This document shows positions 8,671 to 16,038 of a stretch of DNA of 64,000 nucleotides, in pieces. The translations under genes were made by a program, and so were the position numbers. The first letter of the stretch is position 1. Each line of letters opens with the position of its first letter. Below the pieces are notes generated by a model that worked only from the letters and a program-made list of their open reading frames with translations, was not told the DNA's origin and searched no databases. Source of the DNA: JBDXHU01 sp039989475 (GTDB lineage Bacteria > Pseudomonadota > Gammaproteobacteria > Pseudomonadales > Halieaceae); NCBI GenBank assembly GCA_039989475.1, contig JBDXHU010000013.1:281742-345741 (forward strand). The letters are read 5' to 3'.

Positions 8671-9780
8671 ATGCCGCCCTTTGCCGCCGGCGAATTGAAA
8701 TTGACCGGTGTGGCCTGGTCTTCCCTGGGTAATCAGTTACCCGGTGGCAATGGCCTGCTGCGCCCGGGTCAGGTCTACCGTGGTCGTGTTGAGCAAATCG
8801 ACGCAGACGGTGCGGCTTTGTTGCGGGTGGGCGGTCAGACCCTGCGGGTGGTGAGTGAACTGGCGCTGGGTCGCGGTCAGGAGCTCTTGTTGCGAATGAC
8901 CGCCGGTGGCGCCCATCCCGGGTTCAGCGTACTGCGGGTGTTGCCGGGGCCTGACCAGCGCCAGGCCAGACCCGGGGCAGCCGCTAATAACTACCTGGGG
9001 GCGGCGGTACAGTCGCTGGTGAGTCAACAACAACCTTTGTCACAGCTGCTGCGCTGGCTAACCTCAGCGGCTGAACCGGCGGGTCTCACTGCGGCCCAGT
9101 TGTCTCAGTGGCATGCCCTGCTCCAGCTATTGTCGCGCCCGCGGGACCTGGTGCAACCGCAAGTGCTGCAGTCCACGATCGAGGACAACGGCCTGCTGCT
9201 GGAACCGCGAATGCTGGCGGCACTGAGCAATCCGGCCAACTTTCCGCAGCAGCTGAGCGGAGACCTGAAATTAATCCTGTGGCGACTGTTGGCGTCCGCT
9301 GGTGGGCAGGTAGACCCGGCTCTACTGCAATTGTTACAAGGGGTGGCCGCTGAGATCAGCCTGCGCCAATTACACTCGATCAAGCAGGCTGAATCCGGTC
9401 ATTTCCACTGGGCCGTGGATTTGCCATTGTCCTGGAACGGGCAAATGGTGCCGGTGGCACTGACCATACGGCGTGAAAATGGCCTGGCGCGGACGCCGCA
9501 GGCGGCCAGCGACAGCTGGCAAGTGGAGTTTGCCCTCGAAATTGAACCCCTTGGGGCAATGCATGTGTCCATGTATCTCAGCGCCCAGCGCGTGTCCGTG
9601 TCCCTGGAAGCGGAGCGGCAAGCAGCAGTTGAGCAGTTGGCAACGGGCCTGTCCCAGTTGGAGGAAGCGCTGGAGTTGCAGGGCTTTACCGTGGATACGC
9701 TGCTGAGTCGGCCACGTGCCGAGGGCAATCCGGGTCCGGGTGCTGCCGACTACAGTACCCTGCTGGCGGTCAAGGCCTGA
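8671..9780 (+). CDS. fliK: Flagellar hook-length control protein FliK
   Basis: The 369-residue protein has a low-similarity N-terminal two thirds rich in Gln, Leu and Ala. A C-terminal domain (about residues 245-350) has the hook-length pattern: WAVDLPLSWNGQMVPV, then WQVEFALEIEPLGAMHVSMYL and a final helix VEQLATGLSQLEEALELQGF. This matches the FliK C-domain that interacts with FlhB to stop hook growth. It is away from the fliM-flhB operon and on the other strand. The next gene, an FlhB C-domain homologue, overlaps its stop codon, an arrangement also seen in Pseudomonas. Confidence 0.85.
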   Translation: MPPFAAGELKLTGVAWSSLGNQLPGGNGLLRPGQVYRGRVEQIDADGAALLRVGGQTLRVVSELALGRGQELLLRMTAGGAHPGFSVLRVLPGPDQRQARPGAAANNYLGAAVQSLVSQQQPLSQLLRWLTSAAEPAGLTAAQLSQWHALLQLLSRPRDLVQPQVLQSTIEDNGLLLEPRMLAALSNPANFPQQLSGDLKLILWRLLASAGGQVDPALLQLLQGVAAEISLRQLHSIKQAESGHFHWAVDLPLSWNGQMVPVALTIRRENGLARTPQAASDSWQVEFALEIEPLGAMHVSMYLSAQRVSVSLEAERQAAVEQLATGLSQLEEALELQGFTVDTLLSRPRAEGNPGPGAADYSTLLAVKA

Positions 9781-10091
9781 TGAGTATTGAGACTGAGGAG
9801 CTGCGCAGGGCAGCGGCGCTGGCCTACGATGGCGAGTTGGCGCCCCGGCTGGTGGCCAAGGGTAGTGGTGAGCTGGCGGCGGAAATTGAAGCCCTGGCCC
9901 GACGCCATGATATTCCGGTTATCCAGGACCCGCGTCTCAGCGCTTTGCTGTCGGCGGTGCCCCTGGGGCAGGAGGTGCCGCCGCAACTGTATGTCGCGGT
10001 AGCGACAGTGCTGGCCTATGTGTTTGGTGTTTCCGGGCGTACGCCTAGGTCAGAAGACGAGCCATGCCAGGTTTTGCCACCTGGGGAATAA
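9780..10091 (+). CDS. FlhB C-terminal-domain-like protein (FhlB/EscU-YscU family switch-domain protein)
   Basis: The 103-residue protein aligns with the cytoplasmic part of FlhB: AAALAYDGELAPRLVAKGSG, then IEALARRHDIPVIQDPRLSALLSA and VPPQLYVAVATVLAYVF, as in VALRIREIAAEHNI...FVAVARVLAYVF of FlhB here. It has no membrane segments and no NPTH cleavage motif. Proteins of this kind (FhlB, Bacillus YlqH) are found beside fliK and can partly replace the FlhB C-terminal fragment in substrate switching. Its start overlaps the fliK stop by 1 bp. Its end overlaps the convergent gene at 10045 by 47 bp. Confidence 0.85.
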   Translation: MSIETEELRRAAALAYDGELAPRLVAKGSGELAAEIEALARRHDIPVIQDPRLSALLSAVPLGQEVPPQLYVAVATVLAYVFGVSGRTPRSEDEPCQVLPPGE

Positions 10092-10410
10092 GGCGCTGTA
10101 ACTGGATGCAGAGGTCGCTCAGGCAGGTTTCCAGGAGCTGTAGCTCACTTTCCCGGAACGGCCTGTCGCGGGTGAGAAGCACCTGGCCCAGGCCGCGACC
10201 ATCTTCCAGCTTTAGCTGGTAGCGGGCGCTGTGGGAGCTGGCTACACCGACCTGGTATTGCCTTAATCGCTGCTGGCAATCAAAAGCAAAGCTGCCATAG
10301 TCCACAACACCGCGCAGGCGGTTCTCAAAACGAGTAACCATCTCCATGGTCACACGCAGTGGTGACGGCTGGCCCAGTGTGTCTATTGTTGTCTTTCTTG
10401 CGGCGGACAT
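10045..10410 (-). CDS. Small GAF-like protein of unknown function with its own RpoN promoter
   Basis: The 121-residue product starts at the ATG at 10410, preceded by a strong GGGAGGACC ribosome site; a longer open frame upstream has no such signal. The sequence ending LTRDRPFRESELQLLETCLSDLCIQLQRLI resembles the last strand and helix of GAF domains, and SSHSARYQLKLEDGRGLGQVLL the strands before it, but it is too short for a complete GAF fold. I do not recognise a named family. A perfect sigma-54 promoter 75 bp upstream places it in the flagellar regulon. It lies between fliK/fhlB and ycgR, and its 3' end overlaps the FlhB-like gene. Confidence 0.7.
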   Translation of the reverse strand: MSAARKTTIDTLGQPSPLRVTMEMVTRFENRLRGVVDYGSFAFDCQQRLRQYQVGVASSHSARYQLKLEDGRGLGQVLLTRDRPFRESELQLLETCLSDLCIQLQRLIPQVAKPGMARLLT

Positions 10411-10414
10411 GAGG

Positions 10415-10462
10415 TCCTCCCTGGCGGTTATTCCGCGCTGTCTTTGGAAGACTCCTCCCTGG
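10415..10462 (-). repeat. Direct repeat containing the ribosome site in the leader of the 10045-10410 gene
   Basis: The 10-base word CCAGGGAGGA (minus strand) occurs at 10453-10462 and again at 10415-10424, where it forms the ribosome binding site. The short leader holds several other GGA triplets. Repeated GGA words over a ribosome site are the usual layout of CsrA/RsmA targets; that reading is inference. Confidence 0.4.
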
Positions 10463-10484
10463 AGACTTCCTCTACCAGGAATAA

Positions 10485-10500
10485 TGCAAGGTGCGTGCCA
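10485..10500 (-). promoter_or_regulatory. RpoN promoter of the small GAF-like gene
   Basis: On the minus strand this reads TGGCACGCACCTTGCA, a perfect match to the TGGCACG-N4-TTGCA consensus. It lies between the ycgR stop codon and the start codon of the 10045-10410 gene and points to the latter, giving a leader of about 60 nt. Confidence 0.88.
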
Positions 10501-10529
10501 GTATTCGATAAATCGAGTGTAATCAGCGC

Positions 10530-11252
10530 TCAACTCTCGACGGCGGCCCGGTTGCGCATGGTACTGCGCTCCAGTGCCACCAGGCATTTCTGTAGTTGCC
10601 GCTGCTGCCCCGGCGGCAATTCGAGGAAGGCGAGACTTACCTGGAGGCCGTTGTCTCGTGTTTGTACATGGCAAATTCGCGCCTGGAACTCCAGTTCCAG
10701 CAGCCCGCTGATGTGTGCCTGGCAGAGCGGCAATTGGCGTGGGTCGCCCAGGCTCTCCGGGCTGGCATCGAGTCGGTAGCGGCAACCACCAGCCGATATG
10801 TTGACCACTTCGCCACGCAATACCTGGCCGTCCTCGGTCTCCAGCCGGGCCCGGCTCTCGCGCCCGGCAAGACCAATGCGGTACTGGTCGCGCAACTGGT
10901 GGTGCAAGAGCTGCTCGGGAATGTCTGATTCCAGGTAGAGCAGGCTATCATCGCCCGCTGCCGGCATTAGCAGGGCATGAAAGGCAATTCGGTTACCTTT
11001 GACCATGCAGTGGATTTCCGCCGGTTGCCGCAGGCCGGGCACTTTTTGCCAGGTAGAGGGCGTCAGCTGGCCGAACAGCATAGTGCCGGCCTCGGTGTCT
11101 ATCTGGCTGATAGTGGTGCGCCAGGTTTCCTCGGTATCTACCAATCCAACCTGCAATTCATCACCGCCGTCGCGAACCCGCTCCAGCAATTGACGAATAC
11201 GGGCTGGGCTGGTGACAGTTTCGGCGTGTTCGGGAAAAGGATTCAGTGACAT
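10530..11252 (-). CDS. YcgR-like flagellar brake protein with C-terminal PilZ domain
   Basis: The 240-residue protein has the two-domain YcgR plan. The N-terminal YcgR domain is at about residues 20-115. The PilZ domain from about residue 120 has both c-di-GMP motifs: RxxxR (RDQYR) and NxSxxG (NISAGG). YcgR proteins bind c-di-GMP and then act on the C-ring/stator to slow or bias the motor. It lies 20 bp after flgN and probably shares its transcript. It is one of three PilZ-family proteins in this flagellar region. Confidence 0.9.
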   Translation of the reverse strand: MSLNPFPEHAETVTSPARIRQLLERVRDGGDELQVGLVDTEETWRTTISQIDTEAGTMLFGQLTPSTWQKVPGLRQPAEIHCMVKGNRIAFHALLMPAAGDDSLLYLESDIPEQLLHHQLRDQYRIGLAGRESRARLETEDGQVLRGEVVNISAGGCRYRLDASPESLGDPRQLPLCQAHISGLLELEFQARICHVQTRDNGLQVSLAFLELPPGQQRQLQKCLVALERSTMRNRAAVES

Positions 11253-11272
11253 GGGGCGCTGTCGCTGCTATT

Positions 11273-11773
11273 TCATGCGCTGCCCAGCAGCCGGGTATCC
11301 GGCGCCGTGGAGGCGGTGCCGGCATTGCTGTAGCTGGCGCTGCTACCGGCTTCAGAAAGGCCCAGGGCATCAGCCGCACGCAGCAGTGTTTGCTGGCGGC
11401 GACGATTCAAATGTCCCAGTGCCTGGTTGCGCTGGCGGCAGGCTTCAGCCGTGTCGGCAAAGCCACGGTATTCCCGGCTGAGCGTACCGCTGCTATCGAG
11501 GCCGTCCGTGAATCGCAGTACGTTATCACTGTCGGCGCTTACTTCGCGCAGGGCCAGCCACTGCAGGCGTTCGCGGGTGGCTGTCTCCAGCGTTGCCAAT
11601 AGCTGCTGCTTGTTTGACAGCACCGTGGCCAGTTGCTCGGCGGCAGCACTGTCGCGGCCCAGCATGGCCTCCTGCTCGCCATCCATGACGTCCAGCACCT
11701 GCAGCAGCAGGTCTTGCTCTGCGGCAATCAATGCTCGCAGTTGCGCGCCGGCTTCGCTGTCAGCGTTCGACAC
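11273..11773 (-). CDS. flgN: FlgN-type flagellar export chaperone
   Basis: A 166-residue, highly helical, Gln/Ala/Glu-rich protein that starts at a GTG codon 6 bp after flgM. It shows the FlgN pattern of an N-terminal helical hairpin (LIAAEQDLLLQVLDVMDGEQEAML; LSNKQQLLATLETATRERLQWL) and a C-terminal amphipathic helix (CRQRNQALGHLNRRRQQTLLRAA) that binds the hook-associated proteins. FlgN escorts FlgK and FlgL (both encoded at 19737-22861) to FlhA. The flgA-flgM-flgN order and the helical pattern support the call more than raw similarity does. Confidence 0.88.
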   Translation of the reverse strand: MSNADSEAGAQLRALIAAEQDLLLQVLDVMDGEQEAMLGRDSAAAEQLATVLSNKQQLLATLETATRERLQWLALREVSADSDNVLRFTDGLDSSGTLSREYRGFADTAEACRQRNQALGHLNRRRQQTLLRAADALGLSEAGSSASYSNAGTASTAPDTRLLGSA

Positions 11774-11779
11774 GATCTA

Positions 11780-12100
11780 TCAGAGCTCGGATTTCTTTTG
11801 CTCAGCTTCCAGCTGCAGCATGCGGTCGGCGATGCGCTCCGCATCTACCTGGTAGCTGCCGTCGGCAATCGCCTGACGGATAGATTCCACCCGCTTGCTG
11901 TCCACTGCCGGAAACTGGGCCAGTTGCTCCTCAAGCTGCAGCAACTGCTGCGCCTTGTCGGTTAGCATGACTGAATCCGCTCCTGCGCCAGTTGGCTCGC
12001 GGGTTGCCGCAGGGCCTTCCGATTTCGTCTGGACGCCTTTGTCCCGGGCACCTAACAGTGCCTGGGTGGCATCCGATGTAGGTTTGATCTCGCCGTTCAT
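11780..12100 (-). CDS. flgM: Anti-sigma-28 factor FlgM
   Basis: The start at 12100 (MNGEIKPTSD) is chosen over an upstream ATG because it has an AGGAG site 11 bp before it. The 106-residue protein has the disordered N-terminal half of FlgM and the FliA-binding C-terminal part (VMLTDKAQQLLQLEEQL, VDSKRVESIRQAIADGSYQVDAERIADRML). FlgM holds FliA inactive until it is exported through the finished hook. It is transcribed from a perfect FliA promoter, giving the known negative feedback loop, and is followed by flgN. Confidence 0.95.
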   Translation of the reverse strand: MNGEIKPTSDATQALLGARDKGVQTKSEGPAATREPTGAGADSVMLTDKAQQLLQLEEQLAQFPAVDSKRVESIRQAIADGSYQVDAERIADRMLQLEAEQKKSEL

Positions 12101-12148
12101 GGCTCTTACTCCTAATCGCTGTAACGGATATAGCACCCGTTGCTCAGT

Positions 12149-12175
12149 TTATCGGCTTGGTTTGTGAAAACTTTA
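12149..12175 (-). promoter_or_regulatory. FliA (sigma-28) promoter of flgMN
   Basis: The minus strand reads TAAAGTTT, 11 bases, GCCGATAA: an exact match to the sigma-28 consensus. It is in the 83-bp gap between flgA and flgM and ends 49 bp before the flgM start. Confidence 0.93.
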
Positions 12176-12183
12176 ATCAATTT

Positions 12184-12891
12184 TCAGGGTATACGCACGC
12201 TGCCGTCTGCCATGACAACGCCCTCCACGGTCTTGCCGGAGGTTGTGTTGCGTACCTTGATTGTCTCGCCGGCGACCCCGTTGGACAGGGCAGTGCCGTT
12301 CATCTTAACTACGATATTGTTGCTCGAACTCAGCAACAGGGTGGACTGACCGCGCTCTATCGCATTGGGGTCGGTCAACATGTTCAGGTACAGCGGCTTC
12401 GCGGCGCGGGTGTCCCGGCGCAATTGCTTGCCACTAGCAGCTGCAATACTGCCAATATATTCGCCGCGGATGCTGCGGGCGGGCTCCATTACCAGCTGTA
12501 AATCGCTGTCGCTGAGGACGCTGCCCCTGGGCATGGCCTGGCGCAGGCTCACGGTCTGGACCGAGGCATTCACAGTCACGGGTACGTAGATCGTCCAGGG
12601 GGTGGGGCTGGTGCAGCGCACACCAACGGTGCTGCGGCCGGCGCCCTTGCCCGGCGCGGAAAAGGTCTGCAGCTTGTGGCCGCATTCAGCCAGGCTGAGC
12701 CGGGTGTCCAACTGGTGTGCCTGTGCTTGCACGTTCTTAAAGCGCAGCTCCCGGGCCTGTTTCGCAGCATGAGCCTGGGCCGCCTGGGCTATTTCTGCCA
12801 GGTTTTGTGAGGCTGCCTGCGCGCCGCCCGCCAGCGTTGCTGCAAATAGCAGGGCTGACAGGTAAAAAGCCTTTGGCACTGTGTGATTCAC
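12184..12891 (-). CDS. flgA: Flagellar P-ring assembly chaperone FlgA
   Basis: A GTG start at 12891 with GGAG 9 bp upstream gives a 235-residue precursor; an ATG 45 bp further upstream lacks a ribosome site. The signal peptide (KAFYLSALLFAATLAGGAQAA) is followed by a periplasmic FlgA/SAF domain (RQAMPRGSVLSDSDLQLV, then GKQLRRDTRAAKPLYLNML) and the C-terminal barrel ending VVMADGSVRIP. FlgA helps FlgI form the P-ring. It heads the leftward flgA-flgM-flgN-ycgR group and has its own RpoN promoter at 12975. Confidence 0.94.
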   Translation of the reverse strand: MNHTVPKAFYLSALLFAATLAGGAQAASQNLAEIAQAAQAHAAKQARELRFKNVQAQAHQLDTRLSLAECGHKLQTFSAPGKGAGRSTVGVRCTSPTPWTIYVPVTVNASVQTVSLRQAMPRGSVLSDSDLQLVMEPARSIRGEYIGSIAAASGKQLRRDTRAAKPLYLNMLTDPNAIERGQSTLLLSSSNNIVVKMNGTALSNGVAGETIKVRNTTSGKTVEGVVMADGSVRIP

Positions 12892-12974
12892 TATTCGTCT
12901 CCTTGGCGCCGGCGCCCCGCTCGGGGGAGTCTCCAATTACCGGCGCGTACTTTAGCCGCTCTCTGTTTGTAAGC

Positions 12975-12990
12975 AGCAAGTTTCATGCCA
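12975..12990 (-). promoter_or_regulatory. RpoN promoter of flgA
   Basis: The minus strand reads TGGCATGAAACTTGCT, one mismatch (T for C at position 6) to the sigma-54 consensus, with the invariant GG/GC pair at correct spacing. It points to the flgA GTG at 12891. Confidence 0.8.
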
Positions 12991-13003
12991 GCCGTGAGCT
13001 GCC

Positions 13004-13027
13004 GCGATTGGTTCAGCGATTGGTTCA
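13004..13027 (+). repeat. Perfect tandem 12-bp repeat in the flgA/flgB control region
   Basis: GCGATTGGTTCA occurs twice head to tail (13004-13015 and 13016-13027). It lies between two divergent RpoN promoters, where an enhancer-binding activator would be expected to bind. Confidence 0.75.
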
Positions 13028-13052
13028 GGTTTCGCCAGTCCCGGGTCTGCAA

Positions 13053-13070
13053 GCGGCAAGGCCTTGCCGC
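13053..13070. promoter_or_regulatory. 18-bp perfect palindrome, candidate activator site
   Basis: GCGGCAAGGCCTTGCCGC is its own reverse complement. It lies 84 bp upstream of the flgB RpoN promoter and 62 bp upstream of the flgA one, the right range for a bacterial enhancer-binding protein. No T run follows, so it is not a terminator. The role as an operator is inference. Confidence 0.45.
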
Positions 13071-13153
13071 CGGGCGGGCACTGGCTTGCCGGAGACGCCG
13101 TATTCTTCCCCAGTTAAATATCTAAGTTATTGAATATAAAGGTAAATAAATGT

Positions 13154-13169
13154 TGGCACGGGCTTTGCT
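13154..13169 (+). promoter_or_regulatory. RpoN promoter of the flgB operon
   Basis: TGGCACGGGCTTTGCT matches the sigma-54 consensus TGGCACG-N4-TTGCT at every fixed position. It lies 35 bp upstream of the flgB start codon and would drive the rod/hook/ring genes. Confidence 0.93.
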
Positions 13170-13204
13170 GTATTCCTGTCAAACGCATTCGATGAGATCG
13201 CTGC

Positions 13205-13600
13205 ATGAACTGGATTGATAACACGCTTGGCCTTTACTCCCGCGCCCTGGTAGTGCGGACCGAGCGTGCAGAAATCATCGCCGGCAATATCGCCAACGCT
13301 GACACCCCACGCTACAAGGCACGTGAGCTCGATTTTGCCAGCGCCATGAAGAGCGCGACCGGCGCGTCGGCTGCCGGCGGCATGCGCCGTACCCACACCG
13401 ATCATATAGCCAGTCGCGACGCGGCCTCTGATGCCGCCATCTACCTGCGCGACGATAGCCGCATGGGTTCTGATGGCAACACGGTACAAATGGAAGTCGA
13501 AAAAGCCGCTTATGTTGAGAATGCCGTCAATTTTCAGGCGAATGCCCAGTTTTTTGACGGATCCCTGCGCACCCTGCGCAAGGCACTGCGAGGAGAGTAA
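13205..13600 (+). CDS. flgB: Flagellar proximal rod protein FlgB
   Basis: The 131-residue protein has the N-terminal rod/hook motif (ALVVRTERAEIIAGNIANADTPRYKARELDF) and the C-terminal helix that pairs with it in rod proteins (VENAVNFQANAQFFDGSLRTLRKAL). Its length is typical. FlgB is among the first subunits after FliE in the proximal rod. It is the first gene of the rightward operon, 2 bp before flgC. Confidence 0.96.
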   Translation: MNWIDNTLGLYSRALVVRTERAEIIAGNIANADTPRYKARELDFASAMKSATGASAAGGMRRTHTDHIASRDAASDAAIYLRDDSRMGSDGNTVQMEVEKAAYVENAVNFQANAQFFDGSLRTLRKALRGE

Positions 13601-13602
13601 TC

Positions 13603-14016
13603 GTGAGTTTGATGAACGTATTTGAGGTATCTGCCACGGCGCTGACCGCCCAGAGCATCCGCCTGGACGCCATATCCGGCAACATGGCCAACGCCCAGGT
13701 AGTGACCTCCTCTGCGGATGCCGCCTACAAGGCGCGCATGCCGGTTTTTGCCACCCTGTTTCGGGAGGGCATGGACGGGTCGGAAATTTCCGGGGTTGAA
13801 GTTCGTCGTCTGGCCCAGAGCCGGGTCGCCGTTGAAAAACGTTATGAGCCGGACCATCCGATGGCGAACGAGGGGGGCTTCGTGTTCGAGGCCAATGTCA
13901 ACCTGGTGGAAGAAATGGCCAATATGATGTCGGCCTCCAAGTCCTACACCTCCAATGTTGAAGTGATGATCACGTCGCGCGAGTTGTTGCAGCGGACCCT
14001 GGCCATCGGTAATTAA
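13603..14016 (+). CDS. flgC: Flagellar proximal rod protein FlgC
   Basis: A 137-residue protein that begins at a GTG codon (GTGAGTTTGATG). It shows the FlgC patterns AQSIRLDAISGNMANAQ near the N-terminus and a C-terminal VEEMANMMSASKSYTSNVEVM helix. The segment YEPDHPMANEGGFVFEANVN is characteristic of FlgC. With FlgB and FlgF it forms the proximal rod. Confidence 0.96.
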   Translation: MSLMNVFEVSATALTAQSIRLDAISGNMANAQVVTSSADAAYKARMPVFATLFREGMDGSEISGVEVRRLAQSRVAVEKRYEPDHPMANEGGFVFEANVNLVEEMANMMSASKSYTSNVEVMITSRELLQRTLAIGN

Positions 14017-14026
14017 GGAACGTCTT

Positions 14027-14695
14027 ATGGAACAGTTGAGCGCACTTGAGCAAATCTTCCCGCAGTCGGCGCAAGCCAATGGCGGCAAGAGCAAGAACCA
14101 GTTGGGGCAGGAGGACTTCATGAAGTTACTCGTCGCCCAGTTGGAAAACCAGGATCCGTCCAAACCGGTGGAAAATGGCGAGTTCCTGGCCCAGATTGCA
14201 CAGTTTTCCATGGTCGAAGGCATTGGCGGCCTGGAGCAGGGCTTTAACAGTCTCGCCAATACGCTGCAGCGCAACCAGGTGGCTGACGCGGCAGCACTAC
14301 TGGATCGCCAGGTCCTGTTCGATGGCAGTTCCATGCAAATGCAGGCTGGTGGCAGCATCGATGGTGAAATTGCGCTGGATACCCTGGCCAGTAATGTGCA
14401 GCTGCGTGTCCTCGACGCCAACGGTGCTACCGTGGCCAGCGAAAATCTCGGTAGCCGCCGGCCAGGCAATGACGCGTTCAGCTGGGACGGCATGACCTGG
14501 GCGGGTGAGCCCGCCCCCGCCGGCGAGTACCGCTTTATTGCTACTGGCGAGGTTAACGGCGTGGAGCAAAGCCTGCCCCTGCGCATGTACGGTCGCGTCG
14601 AGAGCGTTGCCGTCGACCCGGTAAGCCGGGAACTGGCATTACAGCTTGAGGACGGCGCCATCCTGTCGCTATCCCAGGTACACGAATTCAAGTAA
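14027..14695 (+). CDS. flgD: Flagellar hook cap/assembly protein FlgD
   Basis: The 222-residue protein has the conserved N-terminal FlgD segment (GQEDFMKLLVAQLENQDP, then EFLAQIAQFSMVEGI). A C-terminal pair of beta domains follows (FlgD Ig-like and tudor-like; DAFSWDGMTWAGEPAPAGEY). FlgD caps the growing hook and directs FlgE polymerisation, leaving once the hook is finished. It lies 10 bp after flgC and 53 bp before flgE. Confidence 0.95.
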   Translation: MEQLSALEQIFPQSAQANGGKSKNQLGQEDFMKLLVAQLENQDPSKPVENGEFLAQIAQFSMVEGIGGLEQGFNSLANTLQRNQVADAAALLDRQVLFDGSSMQMQAGGSIDGEIALDTLASNVQLRVLDANGATVASENLGSRRPGNDAFSWDGMTWAGEPAPAGEYRFIATGEVNGVEQSLPLRMYGRVESVAVDPVSRELALQLEDGAILSLSQVHEFK

Positions 14696-14748
14696 GAGCA
14701 CAGTAATAACAAGCAACAGCCATCAAACAATCCCAAGGGAGAATTACC

Positions 14749-16014
14749 ATGGCATTTGATACAGCAGTCTCAGGCCTCAAGGCCGCAAGCACTAACCTGG
14801 GTATTATTGGCAACAACGTGGCCAACTCGGGTACCTCTGGTTTCAAGTCATCAAGCGCCGAGTTTGGCGATGTCTTTGCCACCAGCCTGGTGGGCTCCAA
14901 TGCCAATGGCATCGGCCAGGGCGTGGCGCTGTCCAGCGTCAACCAGTCCTTCGCCCAGGGCAATATCTCCTTTACCGAAAACGCCATGGATATGGCGATT
15001 AACGGCGACGGATTCTTTACCCTGAACGATAACGGCTCGCGCCTGTTCACCCGCTCCGGCGCTTTCGAGGTGGATCGCGATGGTTATGTGGTCAACGCCG
15101 CCGGCCACCGGCTGGTGTCTTTTGTCACGGATAACGCAGGTGTTGCCAGTGGCCAGACCACTGATCTGCGCATTGATGCATCCCTGATTCAGCCCAGCGG
15201 TACCAGCCAGGCCGATATGCTGTTTAACCTGGATTCCCGGGCAGTACCGCCCGCCACCGCCTGGGGCGGACCCTACGACGCCTTTGCGGCTATACCCACG
15301 GCACCGAGCCCGGATATGTACAACGCGTCCTCGGCCCTGACCATTTACGACAGCCTCGGCAATCCCCACGTGCAGAGCCAGTTCCTTGTCAAAACCGCGG
15401 TCGCCAACCAGTGGCAGGTGCACACCATGATCGACGGTGTCACCACCTCGGGCCCGGATCTGCTGAACTTCGATACCTCTGGCCAGATCCCCACAGCGGC
15501 GCTGCCAGCCCAGTACAATATCGCCGGCTGGACGCCACTGGACGCGCTGGGCAACCCCAATGGGGCTGCCGTGCAAAATGTCACCCTGGACCTGTCCGGC
15601 ACCACCCAGTTCGGCAGTGACTTTGCCGTCAACAGCGCGGTTCAGGATGGCTATTCCACTGGCCAATTGCGCAGTGTTGAGGTCGGTGACTCCGGCGTGG
15701 TATTTGCCCGCTTCACCAATGGTCAATCGCGGGCCCTGGGCCAGGTAGCCCTGACCAGCTTCCCCAATGCCGGCGGTCTGCAGCCATTGGGTAACACCGC
15801 CTGGGCGGAAACCTTCGCCTCTGGCCAGCCGACTCTCGGTGCACCGGGTTCCTCCGGCCTGGGTATTGTCCAGTCCGGCGCCCTCGAAGACTCCAATGTT
15901 GAGGTCACCGAGCAACTGGTCAATATGATTGTTGCCCAGCGGGATTTCCAGGCCAATGCCCAGGTGATCCAGACCGAAGATGCAATCACCCAGACAGTGA
16001 TCAACCTGCGCTAA
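14749..16014 (+). CDS. flgE: Flagellar hook protein FlgE
   Basis: At 421 residues this is a usual-length hook subunit. It has the N-terminal D0 motif (AVSGLKAASTNLGIIGNNVANSGTSGFKSS), a variable middle, and the C-terminal D0 helix (LEDSNVEVTEQLVNMIVAQRDFQANAQVIQTED). FlgE forms the flexible hook. The start has an AAGGGAG site. It lies between flgD and flgF. Confidence 0.97.
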   Translation: MAFDTAVSGLKAASTNLGIIGNNVANSGTSGFKSSSAEFGDVFATSLVGSNANGIGQGVALSSVNQSFAQGNISFTENAMDMAINGDGFFTLNDNGSRLFTRSGAFEVDRDGYVVNAAGHRLVSFVTDNAGVASGQTTDLRIDASLIQPSGTSQADMLFNLDSRAVPPATAWGGPYDAFAAIPTAPSPDMYNASSALTIYDSLGNPHVQSQFLVKTAVANQWQVHTMIDGVTTSGPDLLNFDTSGQIPTAALPAQYNIAGWTPLDALGNPNGAAVQNVTLDLSGTTQFGSDFAVNSAVQDGYSTGQLRSVEVGDSGVVFARFTNGQSRALGQVALTSFPNAGGLQPLGNTAWAETFASGQPTLGAPGSSGLGIVQSGALEDSNVEVTEQLVNMIVAQRDFQANAQVIQTEDAITQTVINLR

Positions 16015-16038
16015 GCAGGTCACTAGAGGAGCGGGATA

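Larger units (their letters stand above)
12892..13204. other. Divergent flgA/flgB control region
   Basis: This 313-bp gap holds no gene. It contains an RpoN promoter for each direction (12975-12990 minus, 13154-13169 plus). Between them are a tandem 12-bp repeat (13004-13027) and an 18-bp perfect palindrome (13053-13070). A GGCGCC-GGCGCC palindrome (12905-12916) lies in the flgA leader. Confidence 0.8.

Noticed and set aside
13534..14736. A 400-codon minus-strand open frame across flgC and flgD
   Set aside because: It is fully antisense to two well-identified genes and has a Ser/Cys/Arg-rich shadow composition.
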